A stretch of DNA of 64,000 nucleotides from Pezicula radicicola (GCA_003008705.1 PDUO01000043.1:97307-161306), one strand, 5' to 3'. Shown: positions 22,201 to 39,234, numbered from the stretch's first letter. The notes: a model not told the origin generated them from the sequence alone. Translations and numbers: made by a program.

Positions 22201-25200
22201 TTCAATTATAAATATAGATAAAGAGTTAGAAAAAATCCTAATACCCCTCCTTTCCTAGATATCCTCTATTATTCTAATATCTATATACTAAATAGTACTT
22301 CTCTAGAGAGTACTCCGCTAGTTATATAGTATTATATTAATAGAAAATTAAGGTATATAAGAAAGTCTACTCAAGCTATAAAAAACCCTATAAAAGCTAT
22401 ACTTTAAGTAAAAAAGACTATATTGAAAGAAGTCTTTCTTAAAGGTATAGATATAAGTCTTTCTAATAATACTTCTTAGAGTATTATACTAACTATAATC
22501 TATCTTTATAGATAGAGAGAAGGACTAAAAAGTCCTAAAGTATAAATATAATTATAATATTATACTAATAAATTCTATATATCTCCCTTCTAGGCTTTAG
22601 TATTTAATCCTTATTTAAACTTAATAACTACTAGAGGAATACTACTATAACTTTATTAAAAAGTAGTTTCTATCTATATTAGAGGCTAATAGCTAGGATA
22701 TACCTAAGGTAGTTAAACTAAATAAGTAGTAGAAGACTCTCTCGAAGTATAATATCCCTCTAATAGCTATTATATTAAGTTATAGCTAGTTACTAGTAGC
22801 TTTATTTAGGCGCGTTATATCTATCTAGTATTATACTATCTATTACTACCTATAGATTCCTATTAAAAAAGTTAAAGAGATAATTTAAGATATCTAGTTA
22901 CTTTCTTAAGTACTATAAGATAACTTATATATTATATAGCTCCTATACTAGTATAAGGAGTTAAAAGGCCTCGTTAAATACTTAGAATTAAGAATAAACT
23001 CCTAGAGGGAGGTAGTAGAAGCTAAGCTCCGGAATATATAGAATATAAAGGTTGAAATAAAGAAGAGGCTAGCTAAACTAGAGCTATAGATAAGCTAGTT
23101 AAGCTAGTCTTTAGAAGCGGAGGGTAGAACCTATTAACTAATTAATATTAAGGCCTTATAGCCCCTAGAAGAGGTACTTTATAGGCTAGCTCTAACTAAA
23201 GCTCTATCTATTATTATCTAGGATTAAGTTTAGTAGTAGATAGAGAATAATATAGGTATAATAACTATTCTTAAGTATACTATAAACTATACTTTTTTTT
23301 AAGGAATATTAAGATATTCCTAAGGTATTATTAATTTAGAATATAGTTTGAAATTAATACTCTACTCTATTACTTAATTAGTATTTTATATTTTATTACT
23401 TTCTTGATTTTATTCTTATTCTACTAAGTAAATACCTACCCTCTAGTAAGTACTTATTACTAGTAGTAAGAGTATTATAGTAAGTTATTATTATAACTAT
23501 AAGTATAAGGAAATATAGTTAAGTAGACTAGTAACTAGTATTTAAATGAAATTACTAATTATTATAAGATTAATTTATAAACTCCTTATAGTATATCTAT
23601 CTTATTATATCTAATCTAAGTATATTAATAATCTCTATCCTATCTAATATATATACTTAATCTATATAAATAAAGATAGGATATTATAATATAGAGTATT
23701 AACTTTAATAGTTAAGCTAAGGGTAATAAGTTCTTATCTAGTTATATTTTTCAAGACTTAGAGGTATTATAATAGAAATCTTTAATTAATATAAATAAAA
23801 ATTACTTTTTATAATAAGATAATAAAAGCTAGAAGTCTTATAAAATCTATTAATATAAATATATATATAAATTTAATAAAACTACTTATTATAAGTATAT
23901 CCTTTTAAGTCTTTATAATATCTTTAATAGTATATAATTATTAGTATCTAGATTTTCATTTATACTAAGGTAATACTATTAATAATTCTAGTTATAATAT
24001 CTAGTCTAGGTCTAGAGTAGATAATAAGGCTACTAAATAGAATATAAACTTATTACCCTTAAAGAAATCTTAAAAAGCTAGTATAAGTTATTAATTATAT
24101 ACTAAGTTCTTATACTTCCCCTTACTAATAGTAAGCTAGGATTATTTATTCCCTTTAGATAATTCTTTTTAGATTCTTATAAATAGAATATATTTAATAT
24201 TAATATTAATAAATAATAATCTTATCTAACCTTATAGTAATTATTCTATAGAATATTAATCTTATTATATATAGTTATATTATCCTATTATATTATAGTA
24301 TATCTTCTATACTTTAATATAACTTTATAAGCTCTAAAACTTATACTTAAAGTCTTATAATATCTAATCTTATTATAGGTAAATATCTTAAAGTAGAGGA
24401 TTTAAATAACTAGAATATTAAAACTAAACTAGATTACTTTAGTTAATAGACTAGAATATTAAGATTTAACTATCTAAGTAATAAGATATAAAAGTATAGA
24501 TATAAGAAGTTAGACTAAATACTTTAACTAGTATTAAAAGAGCTAGAATATAATAATAAAGTTTAAAATACTTAGACTTAAATAGAACTATATACTAAAA
24601 TATAATAACTTTATTAAATTAAATATTAAGTTTTATATATAGTCTTAAGGAGTTATATTAATATAGGTCTAAATCAATATCTTATCCTTATTTAAATAGA
24701 GGAGTTTATATCCCGGACTATATATAACTCTTTAATAACTCTAGTAGAGTTAGTAATTAGATAGAGAGTATACTTTAATTAATCTATAGTTATTAAACTA
24801 GATATTAATTATCTCCTTATTATAATATAATAATTTTACTATTAGAAAGAATCTTATTTAATAATATAACTTTATCTTAAACCTTAATAAATAACCTTAT
24901 TTAATAATTTAGAACTATTAAAATAAACCTTAAGATTAAATAATAGAGGTAAATTATCTTACTATTCTAGACTATCCTAATAGCTCTATAAATTTAGATT
25001 TAAAGTTAATACTATAAATATTAATTAGTTAATACTAGAATACTAGGTATATAGACTAATACTATAATTATAAGTCTTTATATATTAAATACTCTAGATC
25101 TCTACTCTCCTTAGGGTTACTAACTAATACACTAGGTATACTTATAGCGTCTACTATTACTACTAATCTATAAAGCTAGCTTATTATTAATAATAGGTAT

Positions 25201-28200
25201 ATTATACTTCTAGCTAATAAAGTCTATAGTAAGTCTAAAGGGTTAGTTTATAATTTATTTAATTTACTTTACTTATTAGATTTTTAAGAGCTTTCAACTA
25301 GTTAATACTTAGTTAGTAGAGTAGTAAAAGTTAAATATTATATCTATTAATTAGAAAGCTATAAAAGTATTACTTAACTCTATAGACTATTTAGTAGATT
25401 AAGAAGAGTAAAGGAGTATATTAACTTTAGATTAGAATATATCTTCTTATATCTATACTTATTATATTAATTAGTAATAACTTATAATATTATTATAAAG
25501 GGATTATTATAAACTTAATATTTATTACTCTATTAATCTAAATAGCTAGGTAAAATAAAACTATATTTACTAGTATAAAAGATACTAAGTCTATTAAAAG
25601 TTTCTCTATAGTACTATCTATAATATCTTATAATATCTTTATAGGAGCTATTATAAAAGTACTAAGATAATTATTTTTTACTAGTAAGAGTTAATAACTA
25701 TATAATATAAAAGAATATAGAACTAACCTACTAGGGCTTTATATAGTAGAGTAATTAATAATCCCTAAACTTACTAAAGACTATTAATAATTAAGTTAAT
25801 TATCTAAGCTAAAATTTCCTATTTATATAAGGTAAAATAAGTAGCCTTAGAGTTATAATAGATAACTAAAGTAGATAGTATATATTTATATATCCTATAG
25901 ATATATATAATAGTAAAGTATAATTTTTAACTAATTTTAAGAGTATCTTTAGTGATTTCTAATACTTTTTCTTAAAGTAGACCCTTATAGTATAAAAATA
26001 GATCTATATTAGTAGACTCACCCCTTATATATAGAGTACTAAACTCTATAATAATAGTAGTAAAATTAGTTTATATAGACTACTAGCCTTAAGTAATAGG
26101 ATTTAAGATAACTATATTAATATATACTATCTATTTTAAAAGCTTTTTTCTTATTCTCTTACTATCCCTCTTTAAGAGATACTTCTTCTTTAGTACTACT
26201 TGAATCCTTATTATTAAATCTTTAATTATCTTTTCCTTTTTTCTTTTTATATCCTTATTATCTATATCTAGATAAGTATTTAATTAGATTTCTAATTATA
26301 TATTATTATTATTATTATTATTAATATTACTATTAGATTTAATATTATTAGAGTAGTATAATCTTTAATACTNNNAATTTAACCTTTTTTATATATATTA
26401 TTTTATTTAAACTATAGAAGAGGATATCTCTAGTATAGCTAGAACTTATAAGAAGATCTAATTAAATTAATAGACTTTAGAAATATACTAGTACTTACTT
26501 AAAAAGTTCTATTAAGTAAACTAAAAATAAATATTATATATATACTATACTATAGAGCCTAGGGTATTATTTAAAGGATTAGTTATTACTAGTACTTTAT
26601 AATACTAAGTATAGTAAAAATAATATAAATAGAACTTCTACTCTAGAATATATTAAATAGAGAATAATAAGATAGAGATTTAAATAACTATCTAATATTA
26701 GTTCTATTATATAACTAGATAAATATATATTTTATAGTCTTTTAAAACCTTTAGGTATAGAGGTAATAGACTATATTCTAATCTAATCTTAATTTACTCT
26801 TGAACCTATAAGGAGATATAGATTAAATTATAATAAACCTCTCTTTTTAATTTACTTTTATTTATATTCTATATAATAATAATTATAATATAGTTAGTAA
26901 ATAAAACTATTAGTAAGTTAGGAAATTATAAGATTTAAGTTATATACTAGGATTATTATAAAATTTAAGATTTTATAATAATCCCTATTTAACTTTCTAG
27001 TTTATAATATAATATACTAAAGCTAAAATCTAAAAACTATCTAATATTAAGTATAGAGTACTATAGATAGGGGAGAGGACTATACTAGATTATAGATAGT
27101 TATAGTATAGTTATCCTAAAGCTTCTAATAAGTAACCTTTATAAAAGTTATAACTAAAACTTCTCTTATATCTTCTACTTAGAAAGGAGAATTATATTCC
27201 TACTCCTTAACTATAGATATATACTTATAAGAAGGAATAGGAGTTTAAAATAATTATTAGTATAATCCTACTAATTTAAAAACTATCTAACTAAATAACT
27301 CTAGTATTACTTTATAATATTTTTACTTTATATATATTAAAGTATAGAATATAAAGATATCTAATATTATTCCTTTTTATAATAATATTTATAAGTTAGA
27401 GAAGAGGTTAGATAATCAAAAGTTAAGTAATAGAGACTTTATAGAATTACTATTTAATAGTATAAAGATAGCCTTTACTCCTCTAAAGCTTATTGAAAAT
27501 ACTAACGTTTTATAAGATCCTTTTAAAATTAACCTTAAATAATACTAATAACTCTTAGTCTACTCTTATTACTTAAAGAAGAAAAACTAAAGACTTATTT
27601 TACTACTTATAATAACTTATATAAAGATAAATAAGGACAACGGTAGTACCTTATTAATATAGTTTTAAAAGCTCTTTAATCAATGATAGAAGACTAAAAA
27701 GTCCTAATTATAAAGGAGGAAGTTAAGAATAAGGAGAAAAAGACTTAAGAAGAGCTCCTAGAACGAGGAGTATAGAGAAAGTATATATAGTTAGTTTACT
27801 CCTCTTTCTTAAAGTATTTACTAATATAATATTAGGGTTATTAAAATAATAAGAATCTATAAAGACTACCTTAGTATTATCGAGTCTATTAATAAGAACT
27901 AATAGATTTCTAACTATCTAGTTATAAGTAGTTATCCTAATTTATAAATAATAAAATATTACTAATAATTAGTAGAATACTAATTAAAGTTAACTTTAGA
28001 ATTATATAATAAATTCAGAGAACTATTAAAGCTATCTATTATACTAGTAAGGAGTATTACCTAGATTACTAGTACTTTTTAAGAGTTTAAGTCTTAATTT
28101 ATTCCTTAAGCTATAGAGTCTAAGATTATACCTAGAAATAGTAGATAACGATATATAAAAAGCTTTTAAAGAAATCTATAACTAACTTCTAAACCTATAT

Positions 28201-30090
28201 TACTAACTACTATATATTAGTAGCTAGTTATTCTAAGTTAATCCTTAGGAATTAATCCTCTAGGAGCTTTACTAATTTACTTTTTATAAAAAGTTAAAGA
28301 TAGAGAGATATAATCTTTTTACTAATATATAAAGATACTAGAATAATTCTATTAGAGGAACCTTTTAGACTAAGAAAGTAACTTAGTAGTAGTAAAATAT
28401 AATTATTAGTATTCTCTAATTACCTAGATATCTAAATACTACTAATAAAGATAGGGTATTAGTAGACTATTAGTGAAGGGATTAAATAGAGATTATCTAC
28501 TAGATAATACCCTTACTATAATTATATTATTATATAACTATATTCCTATAATACTCTTTAGTATAATATATAACTACTAGAGATACTTAATAAGGATAAG
28601 AGAGAGGAAAGAGTAAAGTATATTATTATTACTTATATAAGCTTAAGAGTAATTAATATAATAGAGGTAAGATCTACCTTAAGGAAAAAAATAGAATATA
28701 TATTAACTATACTCTAGGAAGAATTTAAGACTTTTTAGTATTTATTATAGAAATAATACTACTAAGTTATAAGTAATACTCTAAAGGAACTTTAGGATAG
28801 CTAATATCTTTCTAAGGGTATATAAGCTAAGGTAAGAGATATTATTATATATAAGGAGAAGAGATTAAGTAGAGGTTTATTAGACCTTGAGTATTTAATA
28901 AGTCTTAATATCTTAGGATAGACCTCTAGGCTATAGTAAAGTTAATCCTTATATTACTATTAATTATTTATTTATAGTTATTAGTTATACTATTAAAATC
29001 TCTTATCTTTAAAGGAAGTAGATAAAGAATTATATTAATAAATTTAGTCTTTCTTTCTATAATAAGGTATAGAATAGTACTATAGTATCTTAAGAGTTAT
29101 TATTTTATAATATATTTAATAAATTTTATAAAAAGATATAAAATAGAAATAAGACTAAAGTTATTTAAGATATTACCTAATTAATTATCCCTTTAGTAGG
29201 AAAGGATCAAGAGTATAAGACTCCTCTTTAACTAGATCCTTAGAGGCTTGGATAGACCGCGGCTTATAAGTTTAAAAGAGAAGTATCTAGGATAGTAAGG
29301 AGATATAAGACTAGTTAAGAGTTAGATATAAATATATATAAGAGAGAATAAAGAGATAAAGATAGAAGTAGTATTTAAATTTAAATCTAATTATTTTAGA
29401 ATTAGAGATAGACGAAGACTATAATAACTATTAATATACTAGGGGGAGGGGAGGGTATACTACTATAACTTATAAAATAAGAAGAGATATTTTTAATTAT
29501 ATCTAGGTTAGTAAGGTAAAATAAAAATAAAAAATAATAGTATTTAAAGGAATATAGTTTTTATTCTTAGCTAGCTACTATAAGACTTAATCTTATAATA
29601 GTATAAAGGGTAAATTATTATAAACTACCTTATTTTAATTAAAAAGAGGTTATACCTACTTTATAATAAGTAGAGAGACGGCCCTCTAGATCTAAAATAA
29701 TCTAGTAGATATACTATTATAGGAAATATAAGGTATCCTAGACTATATATAGAGTTTATCTAGTTATATCTCTAGTTATTAAATTCCTTAATATTTTAAA
29801 TCCTAGATATAACTAGATAATTCTTTATAATTACTAATACTATTATTAATATTCTATCTAACTAGATATAAACTAAAAGTTAACTCAGAAAAGTAAGTCT
29901 TGAAATATCTATAATACTATTAAAAGGTTATATTAGGTAATATTAATTATATACCTCTCTATTATATATATAGATACTTATACTCACTAGTAGAGTTATA
30001 AGAAAATAACTAATCTAGGTCTTCTAAAGTTACTACTTTATATCTAAGGTATATAACTAAGTATAAGATTTTTTAATATAAATACTATAG

Positions 30091-30241
30091 TAACTCTTAG
30101 TAAGACTAAACTAGTACTCCTTGAGTTAGTTTAATAAACTATAACTCTTAATTAAATGAAATTAGTACTCGAGTTAATTTAATAAACTATAACTCTTAGT
30201 AAAACTAAACTAGTACTCCTTAAGTTAATTTAATAAACTAT
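30091..30241 (+). repeat. Tandem repeat, three units of about 50 bp
   Basis: The word TAACTCTTA followed by AC(T)TAGTACTC...GAGTTA.TTTAATAAACTA recurs at 30091, 30142 and 30190, giving a period of 48-51 bp. The units keep a few TG steps that the flanks lack. No function is apparent. Confidence 0.8.
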
Positions 30242-33200
30242 AGATATAGATATAAAATCTATATAAATAAAATTAACTATAAAACCTATAAGGATACTAA
30301 TATAGAATAGATCCTTAAATTTTATAATAACTACTATACTTTTATTATTACTATCTTAACTCTTAGTATTAAATTTATATTTTAATATATTATTTAGAAA
30401 GTTAAGACTAGGACTAGCTATAATAAATTTAATTTAAATACTATTAAGACCTTTTTAACTATTAGCTAGCTTCTCTTTATTCTTATACTTACCTTTACTA
30501 GTACTTTTAATAGTTTAATTAGTATTTTTAAGAATAGTACTAGAAAAGATTAAGGCTTAAGTATAAAATATCCTAAAACTTATTTACTTATATTTAGAAT
30601 ATATATAACTATAGTTCCTAGTTTACTACTTATTAAGGTATTTATATTACCTTCCTTAGTTATAATAGGATATATAAAACTAGTTAGTTAGGTAACTATT
30701 AGATCCTTAACTAGATACTTAATTAATTATTATATTTATTATTATATCTATCTTTATTTTCTTTATTAACTATAGGTATTATATATTTATTATTTTAATT
30801 ATAATATATCTAGTAAATAATATCTATTTATACTATTTTTAGTTATTTATTATACTTTATACTAGTTGAGCTTTATAGTAACTATAAGAAGAATTAATAT
30901 AATTAGATAATTATAAATTTTTTAGCCTTAGTTTATATAAATAAGATATAAATTATTCTATTCTAACTATTTTATAATAGAACTATAAGCTTATTTAAAC
31001 TAGATAGATAATTTAATTATAACTCTATAATAGTTAGAATATCTTAAATATTAATAACTAGATATATCTTACCCTATATAGTAGTATCTTCTATTTATAT
31101 AATAGATAAATATCCTAATAATACTTTAATAAACTCTAATATAAAAGAATAGTTTATTAAACTATATATATAATAATAGTATTACTAGTTAAACTAATTA
31201 ACTATAGAGAAGATTATTTTATATAATAATAATAAGAGACTTAACTTTTAAATTAGATAAGTTCTCTTTACTCTTATTTATAAGACTAATAACTTTTAAG
31301 TCTACTAGATTTTCTATATTACTATTAATAGAATAGATACTAAAATATAATTCTAAAGGTATTCTTAGAGGAGTTAAAGATATCTCTAGATATAAGGGTA
31401 TTTTAGTTATAGTATTTCCTTTATTAATAAGGGGTTATAACTTAATTATAGATATAGAAAGTAGATATATAAATATTAAATTCCTAGAAAGGTTTAATAA
31501 TATCTAGTATATAGGTAGTAGTAAGATACTCTTATTTAGATAATAATATTAACTCTTTTTTAACTTTAATCCTCTTTAGATCTTATTATCTAGAATTACT
31601 TTTAACTAAGTTATAATAATACTAAGGTCTATATAATATTCTCTAGAGATATCTAACTAGTCTAGTAGGATCTATTTTTTATAAAGTCTACTATATATTT
31701 AAGGTATAAGGAAGTTACTATAGAGGTAGAAGAAGAGATTATATAGATAATAAGTACTCTTACTAGAGTAAATAATCCTTAGTTAGAGGTAATCTAGATA
31801 AAGCTTATAATAGAATAAGAGCTATATCTTAGTATATACCTTTTAGAATATCTCTTTAATAGAGGTAGATATCTAGATCTAAAAGGGTTCTACCTTAATA
31901 TTTTAAAATATCCTACTTTTCCTATCTCTTATAGTATATATAAGCTTATAAGTAGTAGAGTAATACTAGCTAAGCTTACTAATAACTTCTAGTAAATATC
32001 TTTTTAAACTTAGATTATCTAAGAAGGTATAAAGAGCTATACTAAGGTTAACTATTATAGAATATTTATAAGTCTTCTTTATAATCTCTCTAATAGTTAC
32101 TTTTACTTCTATTATTTTAGTAGTTATATCTAGTATATTCTTAAGCTTAATAAATAAGATTTCTAGATCTTATACCCTATCTCTAATAGTCTTTAATCTA
32201 GTCTTTAATCTAGTTATTATAGACTTATTATAAATAGTATTATTTAGTTAAGTAATAAGAGTTACTTTTCTAGTAGTCTTTTTAGTTCTTTTTATATATA
32301 TATTATAGTCCTTACTAGGAATCTTATATATAACTTCTTTATATATACTATTACTTAGTACTATTCTATATTTAAATAACTATTCTATTCTTCTTCTTAA
32401 TTTTCTTCTTCTTTTCTCCTTAGTTTAGAATCCTTTATATAGATCTAATAATAGAATTTATTCTTATATATTTATTTACTACTAAAGCTCTTATTCTATT
32501 TATTATATTACTATATTATTCTAAACTTACTAATATATCTAGGAAGATTATAATAATCTCTATACTAAATATATAGTTTACCTTAGTTAGGTTATAATAA
32601 TATTAATTTAAGATAGTTCTAATTAATTCTATCTTTTAAAAAGAACTAAGAAACTTCTTAGATAGAAGAGTATATAATTAGCCTAGTATAGATACCTACT
32701 AGTACTATAAAGCTAGATAGAACTTAACTTCTTTAAACTACCTCTAAATACCTTTCTAATCTTTTCATTAAGCTATAGAAAGATACCTCCTAAGAATACT
32801 AAAGGTAAAGGCCTTATAGCTTCTATCTATATAGACCCTTCCCTAAAAGAATCTTAGGATAGAAACCTCTAGGAAGATACTACTACCTAATTAGAAGAAG
32901 AGCTTAATCCTAATACTCAGGATTGAAATATACTAACTATAGAACTTTTAGTATTCTTATAGAAGGAGAAGATTATTTATTTAAATACCTCTAGCTTATC
33001 TAATATAAATATAATCTAAAATATTTAGTAGTTAATTAAGGAATAATATCTAGAACCTATAGAGTAACTAGACTAGCTATATTATAACCTTCTTAATAAT
33101 ATCTAAAACCTAAATACTATAGTATATAAGATCTTTATCCTAAGCTTTACTTCTAGCTATACTTATAACTTTATAAATATAGATAACCTTCTAAATAATC

Positions 33201-35884
33201 TCGTCTTATAAGCTAGATATATATTATATACTATTCTTAACCTAAAGTACTACCTATATATTAAGAAGGAATCTAAGAGACCTTTTAGTAATAAAAGACT
33301 TTAGATTATAGTAGAACTCCTAATTAATAAGATCTCTTTATATACTTAAGGTATATATTATATTATAAGGGGACCGAAGGGGATACTAGCTAAGATAGTT
33401 AATCTAACTTTAGATAGAGACTTATCTAAGGCTAAAGAATCTATTAAACTTAGTAATAACTTCTTATCTATTAACTTAACTATCTATAGTAATAGTAATA
33501 AAGAAAGAGAAGACAAGAAGTAGATAGTTCTAACTCTAGAGGCTAGAATTAGAGTAAATAGTATTAGAGTAGATAAGACTATTATATTCTAGTAAATATA
33601 TTAGAATTCTAGTACTAATAAGCTTCTAGACTATATTAAGAAGAATCTAGTTTATTTCCCTAGGTTTAAAACTAAGTTTAGTATAAAGATAATAATATAG
33701 AGCTAGAACCTTAAATATTAGATTATCCTAGAACTATAAGCTTATAAGAGAAGGGATAATATATAGATCTTAGTAAATAAGATTATAATTTAAGATTAGT
33801 AATAAGTAGATTATAGATATTAGTTAAGAATACTTATAGAATAGATCTAGATTAGTATATATAATTCAATTACTATAGCTTATATTTTATTTACTAATAT
33901 AAATAATAAGAGAGTACTTAATATATTTTATTCGTTTATAAAGATACTAATAGACTTAATAGAGTATATATATAAGGTATTAACTAGAAATTACCCTTTT
34001 ACTTTAATCTATCTCTATAATAGTATATAATTTATAAAATAAAGGATATAATAAACTATTATAAAGGTTAAGTAAAGTAAATTCTATAATACTTATAATT
34101 ATTAAGTCCTCTTATATAGTACTACTATAATTAAGATACCCTTAAATAGTTATTACTAATAAGTCTAATATCTATATTACTAAGTAGATATATAGAACTA
34201 ATCTTAATAAAGATATAGCTTTACTTAAAAAAATATATTATAATTAATTAAGACTTATTAAAAGACTATACTAAGAGATATATCTAAATATACTACTTTA
34301 ATAAGTTTAATAAGGGGAGTAAGGAGAATTTAAAAGTATTCTAAGACTAGCCTTTATTACTTAATATACTATATAATATAAGAACTTCTAGTATACTAGC
34401 TAGAAATTCTAAGTTATACTAATAGTTTATAATATACTCTTATAGACCTTAGTAATAAATATTAAGAACTAGATAGTTAGCCTAAGTAGATAATAGTAGA
34501 TTAGTTATACTAAGTTTAATATCCCTCTATAATAATAATCTTATACTATTAATATAGAACTTATAAATTAATATAGTATTTAATAGATAAGTTATTACTT
34601 TAGTTACTTATAAAATTTTAGTATCTTATAGTATAATATAACTAAAGGAGATTTATCTCTATAATAATTATTATAATCTCTTACTCTTCTAGGGCTAGCC
34701 TCTTGAACTCTAGGTTAAGTATTAAAATATCTAGATATTTACTAATAATAAATAACTTACTATTATAAAAATATATATTAAGAATATTAGTAATATTTAA
34801 ATATTAAATATAAATAAGTACCTTAAGTATCTATAGTAGTATTAATAAGAATAACTTATAAATAATAATAAGCTAGAGATAATTCTTCTTATAGTATATA
34901 AGTATACTCTAATTTAAATAAATTTTATAGATAAATATATAATCTTTCTTTAGATTCTTAAACTTAATCTTTAGTAAATATTTAGATTTCTATTAACTAG
35001 TAATTATAGATACTAATATAGACTCTAGTAGACTACTAAAATAAAAGGGTTTTACTCTTCTTATTAATAGAGTATTCTAGAGCTCTATATTAACTTAATA
35101 AGTTATTAGAGGATAGTTAGTAAATTAATAAGAAGATATTAACTTCTAAAGAATATATTAGTCTAATACTATTAGTATCTCCTATAGTTATATTTTAGTT
35201 ACTAAAATAATATAGAGTTAGATTAAGCTTCTAGTTAACTAACCTCTCTATAAATTAATACTAGATAAGATTTAAGTTCTATATCTAAGAGACTAATTAT
35301 AATAGACCTAATACCTAGTATAATTCCTAATAGTAAAATAGTATCTATAATAGACTAGAGGTCTTATCTAATTCTACTATCTAATCCTTACCTAACTTTA
35401 AGTATCTATAGTAATAATATATCTATAATAACCTATCTAGTTTATAAAGTCTTAGAGGATATAGAGTTATAAGAATACTATATAATTATATCTTATATAG
35501 GAGAGAATTAAATACTCAAGGATAAGTTTATACTTTATTAGATAGTATAGAATAAGATAATTATACTAGTAAATAAAGTTATATAAGTTATTATAACTAT
35601 TGAAAAGGGTCTTATTATAATTAATATAAGTATAGTAAGTATAGAGAAAGACTAGTTAGTATTCTAGGGTATCTATAAAGAGTCTCTAGAATTATATCTA
35701 TCCTAGCTCTAAGTATTATTAGTTAAAAACTTAGTAAATAAATTATAGTCTATATAGTTTAGGTCTATATATAACTCCGGAGCTTATAATAGTAATAGAG
35801 TATATAGTTATAAGTAATTCAATAAGGGGACGAATAATAATAGAGGTTAAGTAGTATTTAGTCCTTAGTTATATATATTTAAAG

Positions 35885-35985
35885 AGTAGGAGATTATCTA
35901 CTACTAAGATATATATTAGTTAAATAGTACTAGATTAGATATCTACTATTAAGATATATATTAATTAAAGAGTAAAGGGTTAAAG
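35885..35985 (+). repeat. Two-unit direct repeat of about 50 bp
   Basis: The segment TCTACTACTAAGATATATAT followed by TAGTTAAATAGTA is repeated about 50 bp later as TCTACTATTAAGATATATAT with TAATTAAAGAGTA. It is a short tandem duplication inside RIP-eroded DNA with no evident role. Confidence 0.6.
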
Positions 35986-38900
35986 GTCTATAACTAAGAT
36001 AAAGAGCTATTTAGTAATTATAAGTTTAATAGTTATAATACTTATTTAAGAATACTTTTACTAAATACTTTAAACCTTTTTAAATTACTATATATTCTTT
36101 TTATATTTTTTTTAATTATTCTAGATTAGATTATTAATAAAGGTCCTTTTAAAATAAAGTTAAATATATACCTTAGTTTATTTTAATTTATATTTAAAAT
36201 TAATTATTATCTAATAGAAATTTAGAAAATACCTATATATTCTATAAATTATTAAGTCTATACTTAGAATTAGCTATTATTTAATTATAATAAGATACTT
36301 ATACTATATATATATTATCTATCTATTTTTTTAATTTATTAAAGTATTAAAAAAGTATTAATAAGTCTAGAGGATTCTAGAGAGGGATTTACTAATAAGT
36401 CTAGAGCTAATACTAAGTTAGATATAGAGGTATAGAGTACTAAGCCTAAGGTACAAGATACTAAGGTCTAGCTAGTTATTAAGTCTAAGGTTATATACTC
36501 TTTGAATATTAGTTTTTAAATTTCTATTACTTATATATATAATAAAAAGTAATAAAACTAGAGGGATTATTAATATTTAATATACTATCTAAGAGGAAGA
36601 CGTAGTAGGTTACTATATAATACTACTTCTTATCTTATATAATAGTTAATACCTTGAGTAGTAGTTATTATCCTAATTAATTAAAGCTATATAAGTAGGG
36701 AATAAATATAAACTATTTTAACTTTTAAAAAAGCTTATAGTTAAAAAACCAAGGGGTTAAAATTAATACTAGTACTAAAATCTATTAATATATAGATACT
36801 AAAAGATATAAGTATTAAAAAGTAGTATCTAGTTACTCTAGAAGGATTTAGATATAATAAGTAATCTTTTTTAAATAATAAGTATTATAAATAATATAGT
36901 ATCTAAATATTAACTATTATTATTTATAAATACTAGAATATATACCTATACTATAGAAGTATATATAATATAACTACTTAGTAGCTATAAAATATAACTC
37001 TTACCCTTAGAGATATTAGATATAATTAGGGTTATAGTTATAAATAACCTTTAAAACTAGTTTTTATAATACTTATATAATTACTATACTATTTAATACT
37101 TATATTAAGGCTTTAAAGTTCTATAATAAAGATTACTATTTATAATAGATCCCTATACTATTAAACTAATTATATTATTCCTAGAAACATTAGATTTAAT
37201 ATATATAATAAGTTATATATTATTATTATCTCTAGAACTAGAGGTTAGAGTCTTCTACTAATATTTCCTAAGAAATTATAATAGTCTAATCTACTTAGAT
37301 TACTATACTATATATTAAAGTTTAGTCTCTAGCTCTAAGCCTCGACCTCATGAATAGAAAGATCTATAACCTCTATAGGAAGCTTAATTGATTAGAGATA
37401 GAGGTCTTTAAGTCTTAAATTTAGTATAAGACTAAGGTATAGAGAAGTTAAACCTTCTAATAAGGATTTAAGATTCAATAATAGAAGTATATATCTATAT
37501 TTAAGGAGTATAACTATAATATTACTATACTTTAATAAGATCTTAAACTTATTAAAAAACTTATAGTAACCTAGAAGGAGATAATTAACTATTAAGATTA
37601 ATACTAATAATCTATAAGTTATTTTATCCTAGGAGATCTACTACTATCCTATTATAATAACTAGAATTAATCCTATTAGTTCTACTAACCCTACTAACTA
37701 CTAGATAACTCTGAATTTATTATAGACCTAGCTAGTCTCTATTTACTTAACTATAACTATAATATTAGGATATTTATTAATAGTTCCTATAATATATAAC
37801 TAGTAATATCTACTATAGTTACTAAGTTCAACTACTAGACGTCTAACTTATCTATACTATTTATATAATATCTAGTATCTACTAAGTAAGATATTCTAGT
37901 TTCTACTAATATTAATAAAGGTATAAAGAGAGGTATAGAGGATAAGGGAGTAAAGTCTAATAAAAAGTAGAAGATAAAGTAACTATTATTATAGAGTAGA
38001 TATAATTACTAATTATTATAGTATAGGATTTCTTTTAGTATATATATTATTTTATAATAGATTAATTTTAGTAATTNAAGTACTATATATAATAGTAAAT
38101 AATATATATAATAATAAGTAATATATATAGTAACTAATAGTCTTATATACTTTAGACTTATCTATAGAGAAGCTAGTTCTAATAGACTCCTATAAACTTC
38201 CTTCTCTAGAAGCTACTTAAAGCCCTTATACTCTATATTATCTTATCTACGAGTATATTATTATAATCCTTACTATAACCTATAGATAATCTCTACTATA
38301 GATAATATTCATTAGTCTAATCATCTATAATAAGCTAAATAACTATTTAAAGCCCTTATAGATAGACTACTATAGTTTAATCTAGTTAATAAGATTATTA
38401 ACCTTTACTATAGTTTAACTATAGTAATAGAAGTAACTCCTTAACGATTATAAGAATTAAAGTAATATCTAATTTCTAGCTTATTAGAAAGGATTAAGTA
38501 ATTATAAAAGTAGAATAATAACCTTAATTATAAGATAGTATACTATAGAGAAATAGAGTAATATAGAGAGGAATTCTAAGATAAAGTAATATAAGAGAAG
38601 AAGAGACTTAAGAAGACTCTATCTAGATTAGATAGTATTCAATAAAAAGTTAATTATAGATAAACTCAACTAAGGTAGGGTAGTAGTACTAATATTTAGG
38701 AGGATTCTTAATTTATATTTATCTAGTAGTTTAAGACTTAGAAAGCTAATAAAGATTTAATACTAGATTACTTATAAGTAGTCTTAGATAATATAATATA
38801 ATAGAGTTTTTAAAATTAACTTAGTAAGAGAATAAATTTACTTATTACTTAAACTTTAATATAATAACTAGTTAGATTTTATCTCTATAGTTAATAGGGA

Positions 38901-39234
38901 TATATATCTAAGGGTTAATAATACTAGAGATTAGTTTATCTCTGAAATAATATATACTAGATAAGTTATAAGTATTCCTAATAGTATAACTCTAAAAAAT
39001 ATCTATATTTTCTTATAAATACTATTTCTAGAATAGGTCTACTTTGAGAGAATATTAAATATATAAGGTTATAATAGTAGAGTTATTTTAGTAGTATAAT
39101 ATAACTAAAAGTAATTTCTTTAAAGGATATATAGTTAGTTAGTTAGGTAGAGAAGTCTCAGAGCTTAGTACTAGGTAATAGAGGAGTTTCTAAGGGATCT
39201 TTTAAGGAGTTAGATAATTCAAGGAAGTAAGGGT